In this document: positions 5,086 through 5,285 of the stretch, in pieces
Layout: the number at the start of each line of letters is the position of its first letter
How positions within the stretch are numbered: position 1 is the first letter of the stretch
Assembly: GCA_003857395.1 (NCBI GenBank)
Contig: RPRC01000314.1
Span: 1 to 5,285, forward strand
DNA: 5,285 nt
Direction: 5' to 3'
Source: Geobacter sp.
GTDB taxonomy: Bacteria > Desulfobacterota > Desulfuromonadia > Geobacterales > Geobacteraceae
Made by a program: the position numbers and the translations under genes
The notes under the pieces: model-generated
Database searches by the model: none
What the model was told of the DNA's origin: nothing
What the model saw: only the letters and a program-made list of their open reading frames with translations

Positions 5086-5135
5086 GACGCAATGTTGCCA
5101 ACGTGCCTAAACCAGATGAATTGAACAGTCAGGTC

Positions 5136-5158
5136 CCCCCTCTTAAGTTAAGAGGGGG
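5136..5158. repeat. G-centred palindrome, copy 2
   Basis: CCCCCTCTTAA-G-TTAAGAGGGGG has perfect 11-bp arms around one central G. It shares the core CTTAAGTTAAG with the copy at 5063-5085 but has diverged outside the core in a compensatory way, keeping the pairing. The start of the insertion sequence is 17 bases further on. Confidence 0.75.
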
Positions 5159-5175
5159 CCAGGGGGGGTATAACC

Positions 5176-5285
5176 TGCTAACATAGGTAACAAATAAACC
5201 TGTGGACATGGGTAACACGTTAAACTACAGGGCAAGGAGGATGCTTCTATGCCCTGGAGAAAGACGGAACCCATGAATGAACGTC
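5176..5285 (+). mobile_element. Left end of an IS481-like insertion sequence (runs off the window)
   Basis: The end begins at TGCTAACATAGG, and the transposase start lies 73 bases inside. Within it are two 12-bp near-identical direct repeats, ACATAGGTAACA (5181-5192) and ACATGGGTAACA (5206-5217), differing at one base and set 25 bases apart. These are likely transposase-binding boxes at the terminus. The exact first base is inferred from the TG start; the other end and the target duplication lie outside the window. Confidence 0.6.
5249..5285 (+). CDS. IS481-family transposase, first 12 codons (cut by window edge)
   Basis: AAGGAGG (5234-5240) is followed at 8 bases by ATG 5249 and the frame MPWRKTEPMNER. 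The MPW(K/R)-x-T-x-x-M pattern is typical of the start of IS481-type DDE transposases, whose N-terminus leads into a helix-turn-helix. An ATG at 5241 is out of frame with this product. Only 12 complete residues are visible, so the family call rests on that short motif plus the terminal repeats upstream. Family knowledge: the enzyme cuts and joins the ends of its own insertion sequence. Confidence 0.7.
   Translation, partial: MPWRKTEPMNER

Noticed and set aside
5084..5092. GGGACGCAA resembling a piece of a GEMM c-di-GMP riboswitch
   Set aside because: The rest of the aptamer, including the GCAAACC-type segment and the paired stems, is absent. The bases are the flank of a palindrome.
1..5285. 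CRISPR array
   Set aside because: There is no set of regularly spaced direct repeats. The paired palindromes and the IS boxes occur only twice each.

Overview
The window looks like chromosomal DNA of a Gram-negative bacterium. I infer a member of the Desulfuromonadota (Geobacter/Geotalea-like). The grounds are a Flp/Tad pilus locus, a periplasmic DUF1573 protein, a small GIY-YIG nuclease beside an ATTCCCGC-type palindrome, and an IS481-type transposase start. The assignment comes from gene content only, and no lineage marker is present.

Layout. Positions 1-2530, minus strand: part of a Flp (type IVb, Tad) pilus locus. In transcription order it has two paralogous Flp prepilins (2342-2530 and 1981-2181), then cpaB/rcpC (660-1547), then the N-terminal 210 codons of the outer-membrane secretin cpaC/rcpA, which runs off the left edge. 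Each pilin has a candidate sigma-70 promoter. Between the second pilin and cpaB lie an exact TTGACA box, a 12-bp stem with a 7-T tail, and a 15-codon reading frame that fits exactly between the two arms of the stem. I read this as a candidate attenuator or small RNA that could separate heavy pilin expression from lower expression of the assembly genes.

Positions 2531-3710: an AT-rich, gene-poor stretch. It holds the pilin promoter, a possible decayed or very small secreted-protein gene on the minus strand (2938-3341) with a good promoter, a Shine-Dalgarno sequence and a signal-peptide-like start, and two successive terminators downstream of a tRNA.

Positions 3711-4567: tRNA-Arg(CCG), then a monocistronic secreted DUF1573 protein, both on the minus strand.

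Positions 4704-5285: a mobile-DNA zone. It contains a REP-like palindrome 3 bases beyond the stop of a GIY-YIG nuclease gene whose ATG seems lost, two G-centred 11-bp-arm palindromes sharing the core CTTAAGTTAAG, and the left end of an IS481-like insertion sequence with the first 12 codons of its transposase at the right edge.

How the genes work together: the pilins are processed by a prepilin peptidase (not in the window) and assembled by the inner-membrane Tad machinery, presumably encoded beyond the left edge. They are exported through the CpaC secretin, with CpaB as its periplasmic partner. The DUF1573, tRNA and mobile modules have no visible functional link to the pilus genes. The least explained element is the stem with its internal micro-ORF at 1809-1883.
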